From an uncultured Pseudomonadota bacterium (lineage in GTDB: Bacteria; Myxococcota_A; UBA9042; CAIXZC01): a DNA stretch of 26,534 nucleotides. The stretch lies in NCBI GenBank assembly GCA_937876385.1, contig CALFHQ010000841.1:1-26534 (forward strand), in the 5' to 3' direction. Position numbers and translations under genes: made by a program. The notes below the pieces were generated by a model. It was not told the origin of the DNA and did no database searches. It saw only the letters and a program-made list of their open reading frames with translations. Shown piece after piece: positions 7,288 through 15,033 of this stretch (positions within the stretch are counted from its first letter, which is position 1; every line of letters begins with the position of its first letter).

Positions 7288-7438
7288 TCAATTCCCTCTG
7301 GCGCTTCCTGGCGGCCGCTTGGTTGGTGCACCCGGTGCGTCTCTTCGATCCCGACCCGGTCTTCTGAGCCGGGACTCAACAAGATATGTATGATTGGAGA
7401 CCGAAAAAGGCAAGAAGGTTACCCGAAAAGGGTTTCAA
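7288..7438. other. Spacer between the solute-binding protein and TlpA-like genes
   Basis: 151 bases with no gene. A short hairpin (CCCGG at 7355-7359 with CCGGG at 7369-7373, nine-base loop) lacks a T-run on either strand, so I do not call it a terminator. An AT-richer patch at about 7381-7425 could hold a weak minus-strand promoter (TTGCCT, 17 bases, TACATA). Confidence 0.4.
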
Positions 7439-9193
7439 CTAGCGCACTTCTATGACGGGACCATACCGATTGATGGGGAGCAGTCGGTACCCTTCTATCG
7501 CCCGATTCACAACCCCAACGTTGTCTTCATGCCACAGCGGGAGGATGGGTAGAGCGTCCATGGCGATGCGCTGCGCCTCCCGGTAGTAGCCCAGCCGCTT
7601 TTCTTCAGCCATGGTCGTAAATCCCAGATCGAGGAGACAATCCAGGGTCGGGTCGAAGAAGAAGCTCCGATTCCCGCTTCCCGATTGGGTGGGCATCCCA
7701 AAGGAGCTTCGAAGCCAGTTTCCAAACCCGGTCTCGACAACAAAGGGAAACCAACGGGTGCGACATTCGTCGGCGTAGGGGCCCTGAACCTCCTTAAAGT
7801 GTGGGGTGAAGAGGGTTCGGTCGGCCAGTCCGTACCGGCTAGAGCCCTCCCTTGGTGCCACCTCCGGAGAGGACTGAGAGTGGAGGAGCCATCGAAGAAT
7901 GTCTGGATCGATGACTTCGGGTACCTGGAGGATATACAACTCGAAGTTTCCCTTTCGAACGTCCGACAGGAAGGTGGAAAGCTCCAGGGGAAGCAGGCGC
8001 ACTTCGATGCCCACTCGTTGGAGTTGGTGAGCGATGATGGCCCCAATGTTCTTTCTAAAGCGGTCCACCGTGACCTTCAGGGTCAGTTCGAATCGAATTC
8101 CGGTTTCGGGGTCTCTGGGATACCCCGCCTTGTCCAGGAGCTTCTCTGCCAGCTCGGGGTCGTAGGGAATCTCCGGCAAGTCGGAGTTGAAAGCCCAGTG
8201 CATGGGGGGAAGGATGCTTCTTGCAAGGACCGCCATCCCCCGAAACTGTTCCTCCACAATATTTTGTCGGTCGATGGCCAGAGCGATGGCTCGGCGAACT
8301 TCTTCTTTGGCCAGCCGCGGCAACATCAGGTTGAAGGTCATGTAGGTGGTGCAGGCAGCGGGGTGGTTCAGGACCTTGAGTTGGGGCTCGTCCTCGAGGG
8401 TTGAGACCACGGGAGGGGAGATTCCGTTGACCACGATGTGGCCGCTTCCGGCCATGATGGACAGAATCCGGGTCGCTTCGTCGGTAACGGTGCGCACCAC
8501 AACGGTTTCGGGGCCCACCGGCTTGAAGTACTCTTCAAACCGAGAAAGAACCACCTTCTGCTCCCGGTATTGCTCGACAAACCGAAAGGGGCCGCATCCG
8601 ACATATCCCTTCGTGAAGGTCCCCGAGGTGTCCCCGGAGTTTCCCAGGATGTGCCGGGGGACAAGACCGATGGAGAGGTCGGAGAAGAACGTCGCCACGG
8701 GAACCTGGAGGCGAATGTGTACCGCCCCGTCCACTGCCTCGATGGATTCAATTTTTCGGCTCAAGTCCCCTCGAAAGGGTGAGCCCAGTTTCTCGTCCAG
8801 GATGGATTCGAAGGTATACACCACGTCCTCGGCGGTGACCCGCTCTCCATCATGCCAGAACACATCGTCTCGGAGCCGAATGACCCAGTCGAGACAAGGT
8901 TCCACCCCTGGTTCGCAGTCGGGCTCGATGGAGGTCGCCACCTCCAATTGGGGCCTCAAGTCCTCGGTCTCGTTGGTGGTCAGGGAGCAGAAAATGAGTC
9001 GTGACACCTTGGAAGAGGAGGAGTCGGTGACAAACCGAGGGTCCAGGTCACGAGGGGGGCTTTCGAGGAGGATGACGACCTTGTCTCCCGGGGCTCCAGC
9101 GGGGTCGGCGGGTTCCTTAAGGCATCCGGAACAAAGCATGACAAAGGCCAGCAGAAAGGGTAGGTTTGCGACGGTTTTTGCAGGAAGGGTCAT
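7439..9193 (-). CDS. Peptide ABC transporter solute-binding lipoprotein (SBP_bac_5 family)
   Basis: 584 residues from the ATG at 9193, chosen for the AAGGAG about ten bases before it and the signal peptide that follows; an open frame extends upstream without a ribosome site. The signal peptide ends at CSGC with lipid-bearing Cys24. The body has features of cluster C peptide-binding proteins: RDLDPRFVTDSS near the N-terminus, IRLRDDVFWHDGERVTAEDV, GCGPFRFVEQY, EEVRRAIALAIDRQNIVEEQ and YDPELAEKLLDKAGYP. The C-terminal region has ILPLWHEDN. It binds the solute in the periplasm and delivers it to a DppB/DppC-type channel, probably the one encoded downstream on the same strand. The ligand could be di- or oligopeptides or murein peptides; the sequence alone does not decide. 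Confidence 0.93.
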   Translation of the reverse strand: MTLPAKTVANLPFLLAFVMLCSGCLKEPADPAGAPGDKVVILLESPPRDLDPRFVTDSSSSKVSRLIFCSLTTNETEDLRPQLEVATSIEPDCEPGVEPCLDWVIRLRDDVFWHDGERVTAEDVVYTFESILDEKLGSPFRGDLSRKIESIEAVDGAVHIRLQVPVATFFSDLSIGLVPRHILGNSGDTSGTFTKGYVGCGPFRFVEQYREQKVVLSRFEEYFKPVGPETVVVRTVTDEATRILSIMAGSGHIVVNGISPPVVSTLEDEPQLKVLNHPAACTTYMTFNLMLPRLAKEEVRRAIALAIDRQNIVEEQFRGMAVLARSILPPMHWAFNSDLPEIPYDPELAEKLLDKAGYPRDPETGIRFELTLKVTVDRFRKNIGAIIAHQLQRVGIEVRLLPLELSTFLSDVRKGNFELYILQVPEVIDPDILRWLLHSQSSPEVAPREGSSRYGLADRTLFTPHFKEVQGPYADECRTRWFPFVVETGFGNWLRSSFGMPTQSGSGNRSFFFDPTLDCLLDLGFTTMAEEKRLGYYREAQRIAMDALPILPLWHEDNVGVVNRAIEGYRLLPINRYGPVIEVR

Positions 9194-9206
9194 GGGCCGG
9201 GGCTCC

Positions 9207-9235
9207 TTGTTCCGGGCTGTAAGAGATGCTATCTT
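9207..9235 (+). promoter_or_regulatory. Candidate extended -10 promoter for mutL-miaA
   Basis: TTGTTC (9207-9212), a 17-base spacer and TATCTT (9230-9235) preceded by TGC. Transcription would start near 9242, about 25 bases before the mutL ATG. The -10 overlaps that of the opposing promoter. Confidence 0.45.
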
Positions 9236-9254
9236 GTCTCCCCTGGACACGCAA
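9226..9254 (-). promoter_or_regulatory. Candidate promoter for the solute-binding protein, overlapping the mutL promoter
   Basis: On the minus strand TTGCGT (9254-9249), a 17-base spacer and TAGCAT (9231-9226, four of six). It predicts a start near 9219 and a leader of about 25 nt to the ATG at 9193. Bases 9230-9231 belong to both -10 elements. Confidence 0.38.
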
Positions 9255-9266
9255 GAGGGATGCCCA

Positions 9267-11045
9267 ATGCGCACTACCATTCAAGTCATGCCGCCAGATC
9301 TCCAGAACCAGATCGCTGCCGGGGAGGTTGTCGAACGCCCTGCTTCGGTGGTGAAGGAGTTGGTGGAGAATGCCCTGGATGCAAGCGCCACGCGAGTTCT
9401 GGTGGAGGTCAAAGGGGGCGGCAAGGGGCTCATTCGTGTGGTGGACAACGGCCATGGAATGGCCCCTGAGGATGCCAGGCTGAGTCTCCAGCGCCACGCC
9501 ACGAGCAAGTTGATGAGTCTCGACGACCTGCGGGCCATTCGAACCTTCGGGTTTCGAGGGGAGGCGCTCCCCAGTATTGCGTCGGTGTGTCGATTTACGT
9601 TGCGCACCCGGCACAAGGAAGCAGCCACGGGGATTCAACTCACCCTCAATGGGGGAGGGGAAATTCAGGAAGAAGAGGTTTCCATGGCCCGGGGAACGGA
9701 GATTCTCGTGGAGGATCTCTTCTTCAACGTCCCTGCTCGCCGCAAGTTCCTTAGAAAGGACAGCACCGAGGTACAACACATCACAGAGACCGTTCAGCGT
9801 ATGGCGCTGGCCCATCATCGCGTTCACTTTTCACTCCAATCGGAAGCTCGAAAGATTCTCTCGGCACCTGCAGAAAACGACCCCATGGCTCGCATCTATT
9901 CCATCTTCGGCAAGTTGGTCTGTGCAGGACTGTACGAGTGCTTCGTGGAGGGCCCCGTCACCGTTTCCGGGTTCATCAGTGAGCCCTCCGTAAGAAAGCG
10001 AGGAACGTCGGGGCTGTTTACCTATGTCAACGGCCGGTTCGTTAGAGACAAGCTCATCATTCAGGCCATTCGAAAGGGGTACGGGACCCTCCTCGGTTCC
10101 GGGGACTACCCATACGCCGTACTGGACATTCACGTCCCGGTGGGAGAACTCGACGTCAACGTCCACCCCACCAAAATCGAGGTTCGCTTCGAGCGCTCCC
10201 GGGAGGTCTTCGGCGCCGTGCAGCGAGCCGTTCAAGTCACCCTGGCGGACAACCCTCATATTCAGCGGGCGGTGGAAGAGGCGACCCAGTCTGCCCCCTC
10301 CCCCTTCCAAGGCGGCCACACCCCATTTAGAGCTCCGCCCCGCCGAGATCCATCCCTCCAGTTCATGCCTCGAAGCGCCCCCATTCCCCCGGTGATTCCA
10401 GGGTCCAGTCGCCTCCAGCCAGAGCCACCAACCTGGGAAGTGTCCCCCCCAAATCTCCCCCAGAGGCTCTCCGACATGCGATACCTGGGGCAGTACGCTC
10501 GGTGCTACCTTCTGGGACAACTGGGGCAACGCCTCGTCGTCGTGGACCAGCACGCAGCCCACGAGCGAATCCTCTTCGAACAACTCCGGAGGCAATTCCA
10601 GGAGAAGAAGGTCGTGGTGCAGAATCTGCTGGTCCCTATGCTCATCGAATTGGATCCCAGCCAGATGGCCTCTGTGGACGACAAGCAGGAACTTCTGCAA
10701 CGCCTCGGCTTTGTGGTGGAGCCCTTTGGAGGAAGCACCGCAGCCATCAAGGGCGCCCCGATGCTGCTGGGGCAGCGCTCTCCCGAGCGTCCGTTGAAGG
10801 CTCTACTGGATGAATTGGAGGACGTAGACAGCACCACCGACACCGTGGAGCTGTTCCACAAGCCGATTTCCACCATGGCCTGCCACTCTGCGGTGCGTTC
10901 AGGGGATCCCATGGACCGAGAGGAAGTGGTGGCACTCCTCAAACAGATGGATGACGTGGACCTGGCAGCATTCTGCCCACACGGTCGCCCGGTAATAGTC
11001 TTCCTGGAGCACGGCGAGGTGGCAAGATGGTTCAACCGAACATGA
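9267..11045 (+). CDS. mutL: DNA mismatch repair protein MutL, endonuclease type
   Basis: 592 residues; the ATG has AGAGGG eight bases upstream. The N-terminal GHKL ATPase shows Glu34-Asn35 in ENALDA, DNGHGM (60-65), RHATSKL (76-82) and GFRGEAL (95-101). FFNVPARRKF and the VHPTK of the transducer domain follow. A Pro-rich linker covers about 335-395. The C-terminal dimerisation domain carries the metal-binding nuclease motif DQHAAHERILFE (427-438), ACHSAVR (538-544) and CPHGRP (570-575). This set marks the nicking MutL of bacteria without MutH: it nicks the strand to be repaired after MutS recognises a mismatch. The last four bases overlap the miaA start. Length and domain order are normal. 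Confidence 0.98.
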   Translation: MRTTIQVMPPDLQNQIAAGEVVERPASVVKELVENALDASATRVLVEVKGGGKGLIRVVDNGHGMAPEDARLSLQRHATSKLMSLDDLRAIRTFGFRGEALPSIASVCRFTLRTRHKEAATGIQLTLNGGGEIQEEEVSMARGTEILVEDLFFNVPARRKFLRKDSTEVQHITETVQRMALAHHRVHFSLQSEARKILSAPAENDPMARIYSIFGKLVCAGLYECFVEGPVTVSGFISEPSVRKRGTSGLFTYVNGRFVRDKLIIQAIRKGYGTLLGSGDYPYAVLDIHVPVGELDVNVHPTKIEVRFERSREVFGAVQRAVQVTLADNPHIQRAVEEATQSAPSPFQGGHTPFRAPPRRDPSLQFMPRSAPIPPVIPGSSRLQPEPPTWEVSPPNLPQRLSDMRYLGQYARCYLLGQLGQRLVVVDQHAAHERILFEQLRRQFQEKKVVVQNLLVPMLIELDPSQMASVDDKQELLQRLGFVVEPFGGSTAAIKGAPMLLGQRSPERPLKALLDELEDVDSTTDTVELFHKPISTMACHSAVRSGDPMDREEVVALLKQMDDVDLAAFCPHGRPVIVFLEHGEVARWFNRT

Positions 11046-11971
11046 GGATAATCACCGTCGCCGGCACAACGGCTACCGGAAAGACCTCCTTTTCCCTCGA
11101 CCTTGCCGAGGCATTCGATCTGGAAATCGTCAATTGCGATGCGTCTCAATTCTACGTCGGAATGGACATCGGTACGGCCAAGCCGACGCCTGCGGAGATC
11201 GCCAGAGCCCCGCATCACCTGTTTGATATCGCTGCTCCAGACGCCCCCCTTGATGTCGGGCGATATATCGAACTGGCTGACGAAGCCATTGCAGGCATCA
11301 CCGCTCGGGGAAGGACGGCCCTGGTTGTTGGGGGCACAGGACTTTATCATCGAGCCCTGCTCCACGGACTGGCGGACATCCCGAAGGTAACCCAGGCGAC
11401 TCGCAACCAGCTTCAATCGAGACTGGAGTCGCTGGGGGTGGAAGCGCTCCAGAAGGAGCTCTCGGTGGTCGATCCCGAGAGCGCTGCCCGAATCGCCCGC
11501 AACGACCCCCAACGAACCACTCGGGCCCTGGAAGTCTTCTACGAAACAGGGGTTCCCCTCTCTCACTATCAACAGGAACATCGCTTCGCACCCCGTCGTT
11601 ACACCGCCTGCAAATTGGGGGTCCGCCTGCACCGGGACGTACTTCGAGAGCGTATGCGAAAACGAGTACGGCAGATGTTCGACGCCGGCTTTGCCGACGA
11701 AGTCCAACGACTCGTGGCCGAGGGATACTCCCTTGACCTTCGGACATTCAAGGCGCTGGGCTATCGTGACGTGTTCGAATTCGCCAACGGTCACATCACC
11801 CGAGAGGAGGCCGAAGAACGTGTCTTCCACCTTCATTGGCAATACAGTCGAAGGCAGAGAACCTGGTTTCGCAAGGACAAGGAGATCCTCTGGGTCACCC
11901 CCTCGCTTCCACAGCCGGCCCACGCCGCCGTCACTGCCTTCCTTTCCCACGGGCCTTCGTCCAGCATCTGA
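11042..11971 (+). CDS. miaA: tRNA dimethylallyltransferase MiaA
   Basis: 309 residues from the ATG that overlaps the mutL stop (ATGA); an in-frame ATG at 11027 is possible but less likely. It transfers a dimethylallyl group to adenosine 37 of tRNAs that read codons beginning with U. The P-loop GTTATGKTS is at 8-16. The general-base region DASQFYVGMDIGTAKP starts at Asp33, with the tRNA and isoprenoid contacts VGGTGLYHRAL (96-106). NDPQRTTRALEV and the C-terminal RQRTWFRKD are also in place. Length is normal. The mutL-miaA order is widespread in bacteria, supporting one transcript. Confidence 0.97.
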   Translation: MRIITVAGTTATGKTSFSLDLAEAFDLEIVNCDASQFYVGMDIGTAKPTPAEIARAPHHLFDIAAPDAPLDVGRYIELADEAIAGITARGRTALVVGGTGLYHRALLHGLADIPKVTQATRNQLQSRLESLGVEALQKELSVVDPESAARIARNDPQRTTRALEVFYETGVPLSHYQQEHRFAPRRYTACKLGVRLHRDVLRERMRKRVRQMFDAGFADEVQRLVAEGYSLDLRTFKALGYRDVFEFANGHITREEAEERVFHLHWQYSRRQRTWFRKDKEILWVTPSLPQPAHAAVTAFLSHGPSSSI

Positions 11972-12013
11972 GTTTCCCATGGTCAAAAGAGGCTGAAGAA
12001 CTGAGGCTCTCCA

Positions 12014-12022
12014 TGGTATCCT
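12014..12022 (+). promoter_or_regulatory. Candidate extended -10 element before the 614-residue lipoprotein
   Basis: TGG-TATCCT lies 30 bases before the ATG at 12053, matching four of six -10 positions plus the extended TG. The -35 area near 11993-11998 (CTGAAG) is weak. It would let this gene be expressed apart from mutL-miaA, 81 bases upstream. Confidence 0.33.
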
Positions 12023-12052
12023 TCGCGTCGTCTGACTTTGAAAGGAGATGCC

Positions 12053-13897
12053 ATGCGCCTTGTTCCAGTTGTAATGATTTGGATTTTGATGGGACTGTTC
12101 GCTTGTTCTTCGTCAACCAGCGACCCCAAAGACACGGGAAACTCCGACACTTCGAACGATGTTGCCAAAACCGATTCCACATCGGACGCAGCGGACACTC
12201 AGCCCGATACTGCTCAATGTGCCACAGGGGTTGATTGGGAGTGCTTGAACAACGACTCCATGCTGCGAACCTGCGAGGGGGGCATGTGGATCACCGTCAA
12301 CTGCTACCTAGAGGATGGGAAGTTCTGCGAAGATGGGAAATGCGTGGCTCCCTGGGAATACGGAAACCCGCAGTGGGGGACATGCTCGGACGAAGAAGGG
12401 GGCACCATGGAGAGCCTCGCTGAGAAGGCCGCTTCCTACGACGAACTGGTGCCCAGGCTCCACCTCCATCCCAAACTGAAGTTTGTCGCCGGGGTGACCC
12501 TTGCCGGGGAGGAAGCGGAGTGCCCCGAGGGAGAGGAGGGACCCTGTTCGACTTTGGACGTTCCTCTGGACGAGGCGACTTACGAAGACGTCGTCTCCTG
12601 GTCTTCGGGGGAAAACGATGGTTTGTGGAGCTCTCACTACCTGGCTTCGCAGGCCTTCCGCTACGCGGTGACCGGTTCTCAAGAGGCGCTGGAGAACATC
12701 CGAGTTCTTATGGAGGGAGAGGTCATACGAATGGAAATCACCGGCGTACCGGGGAATTTCACTCGCCAATATGCCCCCCCGGACGTAGCCGGCATTGGTT
12801 GCCCCACAGACTTAACCCGGTACATCCCGGACGTGGAGAAGGACGACAACCAATGGGTGAAGATCGGAGACTCCGGGTGTGCGCAGGTGGTGGACGGTGA
12901 CACCATGGAGTGGGTCACGACGGAACACTGCAGCTTGGACAAGTACGCCGGATGGTGCTTCCTGGACAACGTCTCTCAGGACGAATATGCCGGCCACATG
13001 TTTGCGCTGCCTTTGGTGGCGAAGCTTGTGGACGACCCTGAAATTCGAGAGATGGCTACAAGCCTCCTGGAGCAGGTGGGGGTTCACCTGATGGAGCACC
13101 AACTCACCGTTGTGGACTGGGACGGGCGTAACACCGAGCACGGCTGGCTCTTCCCAACGTCCATGGCAAACACACCTGGATTTCTCGCCGTTCTCTCCAT
13201 GAGTTTCGTCGCCAGTGCGGCCGTGGAATCGAACAACGAAGAGCTCTTGAGCTACTACAACGACTGCTTGATGCAACGTTCCGGGGAACTGGACTGCTTT
13301 GACTGGCCCACCATGAACGTTCAGCTTCCGTTCCGGGACTATCTGCAGTTCCTTTCCGAGTACATCGGCAACGAGGGGTGCAGGAGCAACTGGAACAATT
13401 TCTCCATGCTGTTCTCTGCCTGGTACATTCTCCTTCAATACGAGTTCGACCCCACTGTGCGAGCTGTGTTGCAAAGCAAATTGGACACAGAGCTCATGCG
13501 CGCCGACCAATCCAAAGCCCTCATCGTGCAGAAGAATCCGTGGTTCAACTTCATGTGGGCCGCAACGAAGAAGCTGGGTCCTGACAGCGACGGTCCTGCA
13601 TTGCAGGCTGTGGAAGACGGAATCTGCACCCTGAAGCAGTTCCCGGCCCAAAAGAGCCCTCGAGCTAGAAACACTGCTGAACAATATGAGCCTTACTGCG
13701 AGGGTCGCCTGGGCCACGACTTGAGCGAGCATCCCATTGCAATGAATGATGTCTGCCTGTCCACCTTCCAGTGGTGGGCAAACCCCTACCGACTGGGACA
13801 ATGCGCCCGAAACGACCGAGTGTTCATCGTCCCTGGAGACTACCTGCTGGCGTACTGGATGGGACGGTACTATGGATTCATCAAGGAAGAGATGTAG
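12053..13897 (+). CDS. Orphan lipoprotein, probable helical (alpha/alpha toroid-like) body
   Basis: 614 residues from the ATG with AAGGAG five to six bases upstream; a TTG 15 bases earlier is rejected. The signal peptide ends in LFAC (Cys18). A Ser/Asp/Thr-rich linker (19-55) follows, then a small Cys module (56-111) with eight cysteines. The rest is a large, mostly helical domain. The segment GENDGLWSSHYLASQAFRYA (187-206) and the TGSQEALEN and EITGVPGNFTRQ that follow resemble helical-hairpin enzymes such as polysaccharide lyases and unsaturated uronyl hydrolases. That fold is inferred from pattern only, and no catalytic residue is assigned. Aromatic-rich helices continue to the end (WFNFMWAATKKL, then LLAYWMGRYYGF). 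It would be lipid-anchored in the envelope. It converges with a glycosyltransferase gene ten bases away. Confidence 0.85.
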   Translation: MRLVPVVMIWILMGLFACSSSTSDPKDTGNSDTSNDVAKTDSTSDAADTQPDTAQCATGVDWECLNNDSMLRTCEGGMWITVNCYLEDGKFCEDGKCVAPWEYGNPQWGTCSDEEGGTMESLAEKAASYDELVPRLHLHPKLKFVAGVTLAGEEAECPEGEEGPCSTLDVPLDEATYEDVVSWSSGENDGLWSSHYLASQAFRYAVTGSQEALENIRVLMEGEVIRMEITGVPGNFTRQYAPPDVAGIGCPTDLTRYIPDVEKDDNQWVKIGDSGCAQVVDGDTMEWVTTEHCSLDKYAGWCFLDNVSQDEYAGHMFALPLVAKLVDDPEIREMATSLLEQVGVHLMEHQLTVVDWDGRNTEHGWLFPTSMANTPGFLAVLSMSFVASAAVESNNEELLSYYNDCLMQRSGELDCFDWPTMNVQLPFRDYLQFLSEYIGNEGCRSNWNNFSMLFSAWYILLQYEFDPTVRAVLQSKLDTELMRADQSKALIVQKNPWFNFMWAATKKLGPDSDGPALQAVEDGICTLKQFPAQKSPRARNTAEQYEPYCEGRLGHDLSEHPIAMNDVCLSTFQWWANPYRLGQCARNDRVFIVPGDYLLAYWMGRYYGFIKEEM

Positions 13898-13907
13898 ACT
13901 CAGCCCC

Positions 13908-15023
13908 TCAGCTTCTTATTGCCTGACGGTATAGCTCCAGCAGCTTCGGGTACCTTGCTTCATCCAGGTAGGACTCTTTCACCCTCTGACGGTTCAGCCC
14001 TCCTGCCTTGTGCAGTCGCTCCGGGTGGAGAATGTACTCTTCGATGGAAGCGGCGATGGAGTGAGGGCTTGCAGCATCGGCCACATTGACTCCACCTTCG
14101 GGGACGAGATCCGGCAAGTGGAGCCACGGGGACAAGATGAGTCCCAGCCCGTTGGCCATGGCTTCGTTGAGGGAATAGCTGTGTCCTTCCCCGGGCCAGG
14201 TCGTCGGCATGATGAAGACGTGGGATGCTGAGAGCAGCGAGTAGAGCGCTTTCACATCAACAAAGCCGTGGTCGACGACTCGAATTCCCTCCGGAGGTGC
14301 TTCCACGAAGCGCTTGATCCGGGTGAGCAACACCCCGTCGTCCCCGGCCCCGACCAGATGGAACTCTACCTTGTGTCCCTTGAGAGACAGCAGCTCCAAC
14401 GCGTCCAGAACCTCGTTGATTCCCTTCTCCTTGATGAATCGCCCAGTGTACACGAGCTTCAACGGTTCGTTCTTCCTGGGGGGCAACATCGCCGGTTTGA
14501 GGGAATCAAACTGCGATTTCTTGATGATGTTGGGGAGGTAGACCCCTTCGATGCCGAAGCGCTCTCGAACGTATCGAACGTCACTGGCGCATTCCATCAC
14601 CATGTGGTCGGCCATCCGGAACGCCTTGACGGTCATTTGCTTCTGGTAGGTCGGAGTCTCCGGTGAATCGAGGTCTCCTTGCAGGCTTCCTGCCCGGATG
14701 TCCATGATGATCTTCACATTCGCCAGACGGGCGGCCATGAGCATGGGCAATTCACGAACGAGGCTTCGACGTCGCTGCATGATGATGTGCATGGCGTCTG
14801 GGCGTTGGGGGAGCGCTCTTATCGTGCGGATGATGTCCAGGATGAAGCGCTTCGGGAGGGAGCCGTCTGCCGGGATGGTCTTTCGAAGGGGGACGAAATC
14901 TACGTGGGGTCCCAGGAAAGGAGAGGTTTCCATGGTGGTGAGGATTCTCCCAAAGGTTCCCTCCATGGTTCCCGGGTGGGGGTAGGGTCCGGCCAGCAGC
15001 ACTCTAGGTTTTCGACTTGCCAT
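13908..15023 (-). CDS. GT4-type glycosyltransferase
   Basis: 371 residues with GAGGAG six bases before the ATG. The N-terminal Rossmann domain starts PRVLLAGPYPHPGTMEGTFG, where the glycine-rich loop usually contacts the acceptor. The C-terminal nucleotide-sugar domain begins at about 188 (LKLVYTGRFIKEKGINEVLDA). Its E-x7-E donor-binding motif is Glu279 to Glu287 (EGHSYSLNE), inside PTTWPGEG, a GT-B hallmark. No membrane segment is visible, so it would act in the cytoplasm or at the inner face of the membrane, adding a sugar to a lipid-linked glycan. It lies ten bases after a second GT4 enzyme and is cotranscribed with it. The donor and acceptor are not known. Confidence 0.93.
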   Translation of the reverse strand: MASRKPRVLLAGPYPHPGTMEGTFGRILTTMETSPFLGPHVDFVPLRKTIPADGSLPKRFILDIIRTIRALPQRPDAMHIIMQRRRSLVRELPMLMAARLANVKIIMDIRAGSLQGDLDSPETPTYQKQMTVKAFRMADHMVMECASDVRYVRERFGIEGVYLPNIIKKSQFDSLKPAMLPPRKNEPLKLVYTGRFIKEKGINEVLDALELLSLKGHKVEFHLVGAGDDGVLLTRIKRFVEAPPEGIRVVDHGFVDVKALYSLLSASHVFIMPTTWPGEGHSYSLNEAMANGLGLILSPWLHLPDLVPEGGVNVADAASPHSIAASIEEYILHPERLHKAGGLNRQRVKESYLDEARYPKLLELYRQAIRS

Positions 15024-15033
15024 GGTTGGCTCC

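Noticed and set aside
7355..7373. Hairpin CCCGG/CCGGG as a terminator for the solute-binding gene
   Set aside because: The stem is only five pairs with a nine-base loop and there is no T-run on either strand.
8346..9266. In-frame extension of mutL upstream by 307 codons
   Set aside because: It is antisense to the solute-binding protein, resembles no MutL extension, and the ATG at 9267 has a ribosome site and gives the normal N-terminus.
10505..11986. A 493-codon open frame antisense to mutL-miaA
   Set aside because: It covers two well-supported housekeeping genes and its translation has no known motif or plausible start.
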